Shown here one piece after another: positions 1 to 7,690 of a stretch of DNA of 64,000 nucleotides. How positions within the stretch are numbered: position 1 is the stretch's first letter; each line of letters starts with the position of its first letter. The DNA is from FEB-10 sp963710645 (GTDB lineage Bacteria > Acidobacteriota > Thermoanaerobaculia > Thermoanaerobaculales > Sulfomarinibacteraceae): positions 434,001 to 498,000 of the forward strand of contig CAVQBD010000001.1 of assembly GCA_963710645.1 (NCBI GenBank). The letters are read 5' to 3'. A program made the position numbers and the translations under genes. The notes below the pieces were generated by a model that was given only the letters and a program-made list of their open reading frames with translations, was not told the origin of the DNA and searched no databases.

Positions 1-253
1 GCTGCCACATGTCGATCATGACGGGCATTCTAACGAAGAACGAAGAACGAAGAACGAAGAACCCCGCCCACCCGGAGCGGGGCCTCGAGGGCCGTGGCCC
101 CCCCACCCAGATCCTTCGACTTGGCCCTATGGGCCTCGCTCAGGATGTCACGAGGGACGTTCCGGGCGGGTGGGGGATCGAGCATCCAGCATCCAGTATC
201 GGGGGTTGTCGGGTGGGCGGGGGATCCAGTCCCGCGCCCCTAGCCCTGAATTC
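1..253. repeat. Intergenic repeat mosaic at left edge
   Basis: No gene is supported here. Four perfect tandem copies of the 7-mer GAAGAAC lie at 35-62. They are followed by a C-rich block (CCCGCCCACCCGG) and an E-type module at 108-150 that starts CAGATCCTTCGACT and ends CTCAGGATGTCA. A G-rich block (GGGCGGGTGGGGG, about 165-177) and four degenerate 7-mers of the ATCCAGC family (177-204) complete it. The order heptads, C-rich block, module, G-rich block, heptads recurs throughout the window. Confidence 0.8.
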
Positions 254-2503
254 CTAGTCCCTTCCATACAGCGCCATCAGGACGCGTTCCGGCGTCATCG
301 GCGCTTGGAAGAAGGCGGGAAGGTCGGGCCGGAAGGCGCGCATGGCATCGAGGAGCGCGAAGTAGGTCCCGATGCCGTACATGAGGGGCGGCTCGCCGAT
401 GGCCTTGGAATGGAGCACGGCCTTGGGGTTGTCTGCATCCTCCAGAAAGATGCTCTCGATCTCCGGGGTGGCCATGATGTCGGGGATCTTGTAGTTGGTG
501 AGATTGCCCGACGCGATGTGCCCGTCGGAGAAGAGCAGCTCTTCGCAGGTCATCCAACCGATGCCCTGCATCAGTCCGCCTTCCACCTGTCCGAGATCCA
601 CCAGCGGATTGATGCTGCGCCCGGCGTCGTGGACAATGCGCACCCGGTCAACCGTGTAGGTGCCGCGCAGACAGTCCACCGTGACCTCGATCGCCGCAGC
701 GCCGAAGACGTGGTAGGCAAAGGGCCGCCCCCGCTCGGTGTCGCGGTCGTAGTGGATCTCCGGCGTGGCGTAGTGGGCCTGGGCCGAGAGGCTGACGCGT
801 CGGACGTAGGCCTCCCAGACCAGCCGGCTCCAGCCGAGCTCGGTGGGGGACCCTTCCACATGAACACATTCGTTTTCCACTGTGATCCGGGATGGCTTGG
901 TATCCAGCAGGTCGGCGGCCACCGCTGTGAGCCGGTCCGACAAGGACGCGCAGGCAAGCTCGGCGGCGCGGCCGTTCATATCGGCGCCGCTCGAGGCCGC
1001 GGTGGGCGAGGTGTTGGCGACCCGGGTCGTATTCGTACTTTCGATGAAGATCCGTCTGGGGTGGATGCCAAGGGTGAGGGCTGCGATGCCAGCGATCTTG
1101 GTATTCACTCCCTGGCCCATCTCCACCGCGGCGGTGGACACGCCGACGCTGCCGTCGGTGTAGATGTGGACCAGCGCCGAGGCCTGGTTGAGAAAGGTCG
1201 AGGTGAAGGAAATGCCGAAGCACACCGGCATCACGGCCATGCCCCGCTTCACCAGGCGGCTCTGCCGGTTGAATCCCTCGATCTGATTCCGCCCCGCCGC
1301 CACGTCGTAGCGCTCTTCCGCCTCGACAAACGAGCGCCGGGCCTGGGACCGTTCCACCGCCATACCGTAGGGAAAGGTGTCCCCCTCGTCGAGCAGGTTT
1401 GGGCGCTGGATTTCGAGGCGATCCACCTCCATGGCCTCGGCGGCCCGGGTGATGGCTGATTCCATGACGAACATGGCCTGTGGAGCGCCGAAACCGCGGA
1501 ACGCCGTGAATGGCGGCAGGTTGGTTCGGCAGGAGTGGCCGGTGACCCGAACGTTGGGGATGAAGTAGCTCGAGGTGGCGTGGAACAGACTCCGCTCCAA
1601 AATGGCGGGCGAAAGGTCGGCCGCGGCGCCGGCGTTCTGATAGTAGGTGACCTCGTAGGCCAGAATCTTGCCGTCGCCGCTGAGACCGATTTTGTAGTCC
1701 GACGAGTAGGGGTGGCGCTTGCCGGTGACCGCCATGTCCTCTTCGCGGCTGAGCACGATCTTCACGGGGCGTCCGGTGTGCCGGGCGGCCAGCGCAGCAA
1801 GGACAGCCCAAGGCGTTGCCTGATCCTCCTTGCCGCCAAAGGCACCGCCGAGCCGGACCACGTCCACCTCGACGGCATTCATGGGCAGACCCAGGACCCG
1901 GGCGGTGATGCGTTGGACCGCGGTGGGGGCCTGGGTGGCCGAGAACAGCTGGATGTGGTCGTTTTCCTGGGGGATGGCCAGCGCCGACTGGGTTTCGAAA
2001 TAGACGTGCTCCTGGCCGCCCGAATCAACGCGCCCATCGACAACATGGTTGCAACGCGACCACGCGGCGTCGAGATCACCGCACTCCAGCGTTCGCGACG
2101 CGGTGATCAGCTGTCCCTTGGCGTGGGCTTCCCTGGGATCGAAGATCCCTGGGAGCTCGTCCACCCGGATGATGACTGCCTCGGCGCCTCGCCTGGCGCT
2201 CGCCAGGGTCTCGGCCACCACCAGCGCCACCGGTTGACCCACAAAATGGACCTCGCCGTCGGCCAGAAGTTCTTCGTCCTGGACGATGCCGCCGATCTGG
2301 TTTTCTCCGGGGATGTCTTCGGCGGTGAGAATTGCAACCACTCCATCGGTGTGGCGGGCGGCAACGGCATCGATGACGAGGTGGTTTCCGTGGGGCACCG
2401 GGGAGGGCACCGCCACCCCGTGCAGCAGCCCTGACGGCTCGGGAAGGTCCGCGATAAAGCGAGCTTCGCCGCGGGTGTGGGCCGGGGTGTCCAGGTGCTT
2501 CAC
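254..2503 (-). CDS. xdhB: Xanthine dehydrogenase, molybdenum-binding subunit XdhB
   Basis: Molybdopterin-binding large subunit of bacterial xanthine dehydrogenase, which oxidises hypoxanthine and xanthine to urate in the cytoplasm as an XdhA2B2 enzyme. About 749 residues, the usual size. GGAFGGKEDQ at about 219-228 carries the first active-site Glu. EMGQGVN is the usual cofactor-contact motif. AIGEPPL near residue 704 carries the catalytic base Glu. The GTG start at 2503 overlaps the xdhA stop (CCGTGA), a translationally coupled arrangement. The open frame runs on upstream into xdhA only because xdhA has a frameshift, so the two should not be read as one fused protein. No xdhC chaperone gene is in the window. 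Downstream, the stop codon borders a repeat mosaic. Confidence 0.92.
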   Translation of the reverse strand: MKHLDTPAHTRGEARFIADLPEPSGLLHGVAVPSPVPHGNHLVIDAVAARHTDGVVAILTAEDIPGENQIGGIVQDEELLADGEVHFVGQPVALVVAETLASARRGAEAVIIRVDELPGIFDPREAHAKGQLITASRTLECGDLDAAWSRCNHVVDGRVDSGGQEHVYFETQSALAIPQENDHIQLFSATQAPTAVQRITARVLGLPMNAVEVDVVRLGGAFGGKEDQATPWAVLAALAARHTGRPVKIVLSREEDMAVTGKRHPYSSDYKIGLSGDGKILAYEVTYYQNAGAAADLSPAILERSLFHATSSYFIPNVRVTGHSCRTNLPPFTAFRGFGAPQAMFVMESAITRAAEAMEVDRLEIQRPNLLDEGDTFPYGMAVERSQARRSFVEAEERYDVAAGRNQIEGFNRQSRLVKRGMAVMPVCFGISFTSTFLNQASALVHIYTDGSVGVSTAAVEMGQGVNTKIAGIAALTLGIHPRRIFIESTNTTRVANTSPTAASSGADMNGRAAELACASLSDRLTAVAADLLDTKPSRITVENECVHVEGSPTELGWSRLVWEAYVRRVSLSAQAHYATPEIHYDRDTERGRPFAYHVFGAAAIEVTVDCLRGTYTVDRVRIVHDAGRSINPLVDLGQVEGGLMQGIGWMTCEELLFSDGHIASGNLTNYKIPDIMATPEIESIFLEDADNPKAVLHSKAIGEPPLMYGIGTYFALLDAMRAFRPDLPAFFQAPMTPERVLMALYGRD

Positions 2504-3919
2504 GGGGAAGCCTCCGTCACCAGACCGTCCTCGAGGCCGAACAGTTCGTGGAAGTGGGCGAGGATGAGCTGGCCCAGCAGAAAGCCGTTTGTAGTCGGCC
2601 GATCCGCGGACATCGGTAATGGGTGAGACCTCGGCTCTGGCCATTTCTGCGGCCTCCCTTGCCGTGGCCGCGGTGGCGGGCCTGCCGCGCAGCCAGTCCT
2701 CGGTCCGGCGGAGTCGCATGGGTATGGGGGCGACCCCTCCAGCGGAGAGGAAGGCCGCGTCGATGACATCGTCGTCGAGCTCGATCCAGGCGGCGGAGTT
2801 CACGCTGGCGATGTCCAGATATGTCCTCTTGGAGACCTTTTCGAAGTTGAATTGCCCTTGGCTACGGGCCTGGGGGAATCGCAGAGCCTCGATGATCTCG
2901 TGTTCGGCCAGATCGAGCGTTTTGTATCCGAGATAGAAGTCGCGCAGAGGCAGCGTGCGGCGATTCGTGCCGTCGGCGAGCACCAAATCGGTGTCGAGGG
3001 CGAGCAGCATGATGGTCATGTCGCCGATGGGTGAGGCGTTGACGATGTTGCCGGCGATGGTGGCCCGATTCCGGATCGGTTGCGAACAGATGACGTCGAT
3101 GAAGGGTGCGATGTGGCCGAGGATCTCACGCAAAGCCCGCGAGTGTTTGAGGTCCTCGGCGGTTGTGGTGGCTGACAGGTTGACGAATCCGTCCTCGATC
3201 CAGATGCGAGCTTCGATTTCGCGCAGCAGCAGCCGCGGCGCGGTGCCCTCGATGGTGTGGAGGCGCTGGACATAAAGGTCGCTGCCACCGGCAACCAACG
3301 GGCCGAGCGGATTGGACCCACAACCATCGTCGCCCAGTTCCGCCAGACGGGTGCCGATGTCGGCAAAGTACGCGGGTAGAATCCCGGCCGCCACGACAGC
3401 TTCAATCCGATTGTCGGCAGACTCCACCGACGAACGAAGATCATCCATCAGACCCTGCATGGCACGTCTGATGGACGCGTAGCCGGTGCACCGGCAGAGG
3501 TTGCCGGCCAGGGCGATGAGGGCGCCCTCGGTGGAGTAGCTGGCGGCGGTCAGCAGGTAACCAGTCATCGCCACAACGAAGCCTGGGGTGCAGAAACCGC
3601 ACTGGCTGGCGCCCTCGTCCACGATGGCCTGCTGGACCGGACCCAGGGCGACTCCGGCAAGACCCTCCACCGTCACCAGGTGGCGGCCCGCCACAGCGCC
3701 CAGAGGCAGCAGACACGAGGTCAGCTCCTGGTATCGGACGACGCCGTCGTCATTTCGCGTACCCACCAGTACCAGACAGGCGCCGCAGTCGCCCTCGCGG
3801 CAGGCGTGCTTGGTGCCCTTCAAGTTCGCCCGTTCGCGGACGAAGTCGAGGGCAGCCATCCCCGGTGGAGCATCTGTCTCCACGGTCTGGTCGTTGAGCA
3901 GGAATCGGATCGTCGTCAT
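2500..3919 (-). CDS. xdhA: Xanthine dehydrogenase FeS/FAD subunit XdhA (frameshifted)
   Basis: Small subunit with an N-terminal plant-type 2Fe-2S domain (Cys40, 45, 48, 69), a second 2Fe-2S domain (Cys107, 110, 142, 144; CGFCTPG and NLCRCTGY) and a CO-dehydrogenase-type FAD domain (about 190-450, with TIAGNIVNASPIGD). The start is the ATG at 3919. After VRGSADYKR the continuing frame no longer matches the family, but removing one T from a TTT run (2581-2583 on the plus strand) restores LLLGQLILAHFHELF and a stop at 2500, exactly abutting xdhB. This is therefore an apparent +1 insertion near residue 443, either a sequencing or assembly error or a recent lesion. xdhB follows with overlapping start and stop. 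Confidence 0.85.
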
Positions 3920-4434
3920 GTGCTGTATCGACGATAGCGTGGAGGTCGGTGGTGAGCAAGGGAGCAGGGCGCAGCCCCCGCCCGCCCGGATTGGTGTGGG
4001 CGCGATGATCGGGCGTGCCATTCTCACGCGCACCGCGAACTCGCGGGCCGGTGCCAGGCACCGTCGAAATCGAATCGGAGCACGAGATCGACACATCTGC
4101 GGCGGTGCCTGGCACCGACATGGTGGTCTTTCTGCACCCGAAAGTGCTTGTCGCGCAGTCTTCTCGCCTGCAATGGGGTGGTTGATCGGGGCGCGAGTTG
4201 CAGCCGAGACGGCCGCTCCACAAGGGAGCCGAGACGGCTGCGCTACAACGCCGTTCTGGGTGGGTGGGGGATCGAACGTCGAGCATCGGGGTAGAGAGCG
4301 GTGGATACACTTCGTATCAATCCGAGACTGGCTCATCGCGAAGCGGTGGCCAAATTCCGCGACAGGGCTTATATTGATCTCCAAGTCAATGAAATTCAGA
4401 TCCCGACTCGGACGAATTGACGGAGGAGGTTGCC
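3920..4434. repeat. Repeat mosaic between xdhA and the first LamG gene
   Basis: A 515-nt spacer without a gene. From left: degenerate heptads (GAGCAAG, GGAGCAG), a C-rich block followed by GGATTGGTGTGGGCGCG and CGGGCGTGCC (about 3975-4020), a C-type module (about 4040-4125) with GGTGCCAGGCACC and GGTGCCTGGCACC about 50 nt apart, a D-type module (about 4199-4251, CAGCCGAGACGGC twice, ending GCTACAAC), a G-rich block GGGTGGGTGGGGG and three heptads ATCGAAC, GTCGAGC, ATCGGGG (4271-4291). The last 140 nt form the leader of the LamG gene and are duplicated at 6045-6187. It contains a possible -10 box TATATT at 4370. Confidence 0.75.
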
Positions 4435-5280
4435 GTGGGTAGAAGAACAGCCGTGATCGTGTTCGCATGTGTGATCGCAATGTCGGTTGGGGTGGTGATG
4501 GCAGGGGATGGTGGGTTCAACGGCCTGCCGTTGGGCATCGATCTGCCAAACACCAGTGATGTGGATTACGGCTGGGTGCGCATCGCCGATGACGACGGCC
4601 TCGAGTCGCAGACCTTCACCGTCGAGGCGTGGATCCACCCTCTCGGGAACGGTCATGCCCACACCGACAATCCTGGAGCGCCAATCGTTGCCAAGGCTAC
4701 CGAAGATGCGGGTGGCGCCAATGCCGGGTCCTGGTCCATGTGGTGGGCTCCCCCCACAACGGGTGGAAACAGCGGCAAGATGCTGGTGGGCGTCGTCTCC
4801 GAATTATTCGTTTCCGGAACGTCCCTGTGGTCCCTTGGCACGATACCCATGGGCACCTCTGGCCACGTGGCCATGACCTTCGACGGGACCTGGCTCCGGC
4901 TGTTCATAAACGGCCAGCTGGATAACATTGTCCAGACGGATTCGTCCGTGGTTTATTACGGAGACGAGGACGTGTTGATCGGAGCGGTAAACTTCCCGGG
5001 CGGGTGGGTCTACCGCTTCGACGGCATCATCGACGAGGTGCGGATCTGGGATTACGCCCGCCTTGAGGGAGAGATCGCTGGCCAAATGTCCTGTGCGCTT
5101 GACGGCACCGAGCCCGGGCTGCTGGCGTACTACAGCTTCAACATGGGCGACGCCCGCGACGACAGCAACCAGGGCCACGATGGCGTGATCGAGGGCGCGG
5201 CCGACTACGTAGATTTTTCCCAGGACTGCATGATTCACTTCGATGGGTTTGACGGGGGCGATGCCGGGGGTTGGAACTGA
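4435..5280 (+). CDS. Secreted LamG/concanavalin-fold protein, copy 1
   Basis: A 281-residue protein with an N-terminal signal peptide (about 1-23, hydrophobic core then VVMAGDGG) and one LamG/laminin-G-like jelly-roll domain (about 30-235; FTVEAWIHP, GHVAMTFDGTWLRLFINGQ, FDGIIDEVRIWDYAR are typical strands). Such domains bind carbohydrate or protein ligands outside the cell; the ligand is unknown. The tail ends HFDGFDGGDAGGWN, a DGF-x-x-GD-x-x-x-W ending also seen in the protein at 58624-59353, possibly a sorting tag. Start: GTG at 4435 behind GGAGGAGG; the TTG at 4417 lies upstream of this site. Paralogue of 6188-7036. Confidence 0.82.
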   Translation: MGRRTAVIVFACVIAMSVGVVMAGDGGFNGLPLGIDLPNTSDVDYGWVRIADDDGLESQTFTVEAWIHPLGNGHAHTDNPGAPIVAKATEDAGGANAGSWSMWWAPPTTGGNSGKMLVGVVSELFVSGTSLWSLGTIPMGTSGHVAMTFDGTWLRLFINGQLDNIVQTDSSVVYYGDEDVLIGAVNFPGGWVYRFDGIIDEVRIWDYARLEGEIAGQMSCALDGTEPGLLAYYSFNMGDARDDSNQGHDGVIEGAADYVDFSQDCMIHFDGFDGGDAGGWN

Positions 5281-5370
5281 GGCAGTAGGCAGTAGCCCTG
5301 CCCAAGGAATTCGATTTTCGGAATTCGAAAACCCCACCCAACCGGATCGGTGTGGGCGCGATGATCGGGC

Positions 5371-5453
5371 GTGCCATTTCTGACATTGTTTGGTTGAACA
5401 GCCGATCGGTTGGAGTTTCGCACCTCAGACCGAACAATGTCAGGGGTGGCAAC
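5371..5453 (+). repeat. A-type hairpin, copy 1
   Basis: Begins GTGCC, ends GGCAACCTCGGGG. The arms TCTGACATTGTTTGG and CCGAACAATGTCAG pair across a loop of about 35 nt. One of five full copies with identical outer ends but different stem sequences (see 7092, 7545, 29603, 36753). Confidence 0.8.
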
Positions 5454-5488
5454 CTCGGGGAGCGCGAAGGGAGCGAGACGCGTCCCTC

Positions 5489-5571
5489 GGAGGTGCCTGG
5501 TATCCCGATTCGCCAAGGTCGGCAAACCGATTCGTTCCGTTGAGGCGAATCGGCGTGCCTGGCATCCTCAC
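5489..5571 (+). repeat. B-type module, copy 1
   Basis: GAGGTGCCTGG-ATCC at the left and GTGCCTGGCATCCTCA at the right enclose CCGATTCGCC and GGCGAATCGG, which are complementary, with a further CCGATTCG in the loop. Five copies in the window, two on plus and three on minus. Confidence 0.8.
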
Positions 5572-6187
5572 GGAGAGGGCGACCGCAGCATCGGTGCGAC
5601 GAAGAACCAAGATCGGTGCGAAAACCTGTTCCCCAGCCGGTGCCAGGGCCGACACTTTCGGCGCTCCCGCAATGAAGTTACCGAGAAGGGGTGATTGAAC
5701 GAACCGAAAGTGTCGGCCCTGGCACCGAGGCGAGAAGGGGTGATTGAACGAACCGAAAGTGTCGGCCCTGGCACCGAGGCGTCCGAAATGCGGAATTCGA
5801 AATTCGAACCCCCCGCCCACCCGCCCAGATCCTTCGACTCGCTGCGCTCGCTCAGGATGACAGCCTCTGGAGGCGTTGTGGAACAGCCGTCCCGCCTGCA
5901 TTCGCGCCCAGAATCGTTGCCAGCATTGCAGCCGAGACGGCTGCGCTACAACGCCTTCCAGGGTGGGAGGGGGTTTCTTGATCTTTGTTCTCGGTTCTGC
6001 GATCGGACGCTGGTGGGTGGGGAATCGAACATCGAGCATCGGGGTGGAGAGCGGTAAATACATTTCGTATCAATCCGAGCCTGGCTCATCGCGATGCGGT
6101 GGCTAAATTTCGCGACAGGGCATATATTGGTGTCTACGCCAATGAAATTCTGAGCCCAATTCGGATGAACTGGTAGAGGAGGTTGCC

Positions 6188-7036
6188 GTGGGTCGAAGAA
6201 CAGCCGTGTTCGTGTTCGTATGTGTGATCGCAATGTCGGTTGGGGTGGTGATGGCCGGAGATGGTGGCTTCAACGGGCTGCCGTTGGGGATCGATCTCCC
6301 CAATACCAGCGACGTGGACTTCGGCTATGTCCGTATTGCGGATCACGCCTCGCTGGAGCCGCAGACCCTCACCATCGAGGCGTGGATACACCCCCTCGGC
6401 AACGGCTACGGCAACACCAGTGATACGGGCGGATGCATCGTCAGTAAGCCCATGGAATCGGCGGGAGGGAGCTATTTGGGTTCGTGGTTCATGTACTGGG
6501 CGCCCCCGACCTCGGGGGACAGCGGAAAAATCTACGTGTCCGTCAACCATGAGCTCTTGGTGTCCGGGACAAACACGTGGTCTGTCAGTACCGTGCCCAT
6601 TGGCACCTCTGCGCACGTTGCGATGACCTTCGACGGCAGCTGGCTGCGCGTCTTCATCAACGGTGAGGAGGATGAATCCAGCGCGGTCCAGTCATCCTCC
6701 TCAGTTGTGGGTTACGGAGACCAAGACGTACTGATCGGTGCGGCGAACTTCGTCCACCCGTGGCTCTACCGATTCGACGGCATCATCGATGAGGTGCGGA
6801 TCTGGGACCACGCTCGCTTGGAGGGAGAGATCGCTGGCCAAATGAACTGTGCCCTCTCCGGGGACGAGCCGGGCCTGCTGGCGTACTACAGCTTCAACAT
6901 GGGCGACGCCCGCGACGACAGCAACCAGGGCCACGATGGCGTGATCGAGGGCGCGGCCGACTACGTAGATTTTTCCCAGGACTGCATGATTCACTTCGAT
7001 GGGTTTGACGGGGGGGATACCGGGGGTTGGGACTGA
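6188..7036 (+). CDS. Secreted LamG/concanavalin-fold protein, copy 2
   Basis: A 282-residue paralogue of the 4435-5280 product with the same signal peptide, one LamG domain (about 30-236) and a C-terminal tail HFDGFDGGDTGGWD. The last 60 residues are nearly identical to copy 1, whereas the ligand-facing middle (about 55-150) differs by many substitutions and small indels. The GTG start at 6188 lies 5 nt after GAGGAGG. Function outside the cell is inferred; ligand unknown. The duplicated leader implies that both copies are transcribed from equivalent promoters. Confidence 0.82.
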   Translation: MGRRTAVFVFVCVIAMSVGVVMAGDGGFNGLPLGIDLPNTSDVDFGYVRIADHASLEPQTLTIEAWIHPLGNGYGNTSDTGGCIVSKPMESAGGSYLGSWFMYWAPPTSGDSGKIYVSVNHELLVSGTNTWSVSTVPIGTSAHVAMTFDGSWLRVFINGEEDESSAVQSSSSVVGYGDQDVLIGAANFVHPWLYRFDGIIDEVRIWDHARLEGEIAGQMNCALSGDEPGLLAYYSFNMGDARDDSNQGHDGVIEGAADYVDFSQDCMIHFDGFDGGDTGGWD

Positions 7037-7091
7037 GGCAGTAAGCAGTAGCCCCGCCCGCCCGGATCGCGAGAGGGCGTGCTGATCGGGC

Positions 7092-7174
7092 GTGCCACTT
7101 CTGACATTGTTCGGTTGAACAGCCGATCGGTTGGAGTTTCGTACCTCAGGCCGAACAATGTCAGGGGTGGCAAC
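7092..7174 (+). repeat. A-type hairpin, copy 2
   Basis: Duplicate of the 5371 copy. One stem position changes from a mismatch in copy 1 (T) to a pair here (TCTGACATTGTTCGG with CCGAACAATGTCAG). Confidence 0.8.
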
Positions 7175-7209
7175 CTCGGGGAGCGCGAAGGGAGCGAGAC
7201 GCGTCCCCC

Positions 7210-7292
7210 GGAGGTGCCTGGCATCCCGATTCGCCAAGGTCGGCAAACCGATTCGTTCCGTTGAGGCGAATCGGCGTGCTTGGCATCCTCAC
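7210..7292 (+). repeat. B-type module, copy 2
   Basis: Same structure as 5489-5571 (GTGCCTGGCATCC ... CCGATTCGCC ... GGCGAATCGG ... TGGCATCCTCA). Part of the segmental duplication. Confidence 0.8.
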
Positions 7293-7544
7293 GGAGAGGG
7301 CGACCGCAGCATCGGTGCGACGAAGAACCAAGATCGGTGCGAAAACCTGTTCCCCAGCCGGTGCCGGGGCCGACACTTTCGGCTCTCTCGCAATGAAGTT
7401 ACCGGGAAGGGGCGATTCAACGAACCGAAAGTGTCGGCCCTGGCACCGGGATGAAATGCAGCCGGGACGGCTGCGCTACAACGCAGAGGATTCGATGCGG
7501 CCTGCCCAATTCACCGTGCCGATCCTCTCGACACCCTGCCCGAG

Positions 7545-7627
7545 GTTGCCCGGTATGACGTTGTGCGGCTCCCGCGGCGTGGGACCTTTCGTTGACAGGG
7601 GCCGCACAACGTCAAACCCGGCACGCC
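7545..7627 (-). repeat. A-type hairpin, minus orientation
   Basis: Read on the minus strand it starts GGGCGTGCC and ends GGCAACCTCGGG like the other A copies. Its stem is unrelated in sequence: TTTGACGTTGTGCGGC pairs with GCCGCACAACGTCA. The loop is about 35 nt. Confidence 0.75.
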
Positions 7628-7690
7628 CGATCACCGCGCTCCCCTCGCTCCGAGCGGGCGGGGCCCCATAGCCCCTCTGGCCGGAAGGCG

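Larger units (their letters stand above)
5281..6187. repeat. Repeat mosaic between LamG copies
   Basis: A 907-nt gene-free region packed with modules. Heptads GGCAGTA (5281-5294) and ATTCGAA-like (5309-5329); C-rich leader; A hairpin 5371-5453; B module 5489-5571; C module with 23-bp perfect arms (5639-5661 and 5704-5726), whose right arm is duplicated at 5753-5775 by a 49-bp tandem repeat; heptads GAAATTC (5785-5805); E module 5826-5862; D module 5875-5952; G-rich block; heptads ATCGAAC (6024-6044); then the LamG leader with possible -10 TATATT at 6123. No protein coding is supported. Confidence 0.8.
4261..7455. repeat. Segmental tandem duplication carrying LamG gene and repeat modules
   Basis: Two copies of a segment of about 1.45 kb lie in direct orientation (about 4261-5735 and 6013-7455). 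Each has the ATCGAAC heptads, a 140-nt leader, a LamG gene, a short heptad tail (GGCAGTA), and then A, B and C modules in the same order. Gene starts are 1753 nt apart. The 3' ends of the genes and the B and C modules are almost identical, while the gene middles have diverged, which suggests an older duplication with later gene conversion of the 3' part. Confidence 0.85.
7037..7690. repeat. Repeat mosaic after LamG copy 2
   Basis: A 654-nt gene-free stretch. Heptads GGCAGTA/AGCAGTA at the stop codon, C-rich leader, A hairpin 7092-7174, B module 7210-7292, C module with arms 7360-7382 and 7425-7447, a half D module 7454-7483, and an inverted-orientation A hairpin 7545-7627 followed by the reverse complement of the leader block (about 7628-7668). 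The last 20 nt are the 3' end region of the convergent transporter gene. Confidence 0.8.

Noticed and set aside
170..1459. A 429-codon plus-strand open frame opposite xdhB
   Set aside because: Opposite frame of a well-supported enzyme; no signal peptide, domain or ribosome-binding site.
254..4480. One open frame of 1408 codons reading as an XdhA-XdhB fusion with a long N-terminal extension
   Set aside because: The XdhA C-terminus lies in another frame because of one extra base, XdhB has its own GTG start overlapping the repaired stop, and the first 187 codons are repeat DNA without domain features.
5371..5453. Integron attC site
   Set aside because: Conserved ends do not fit the attC R box consensus (GTTRRRY/RYYYAAC), and there is no integron integrase or cassette series.
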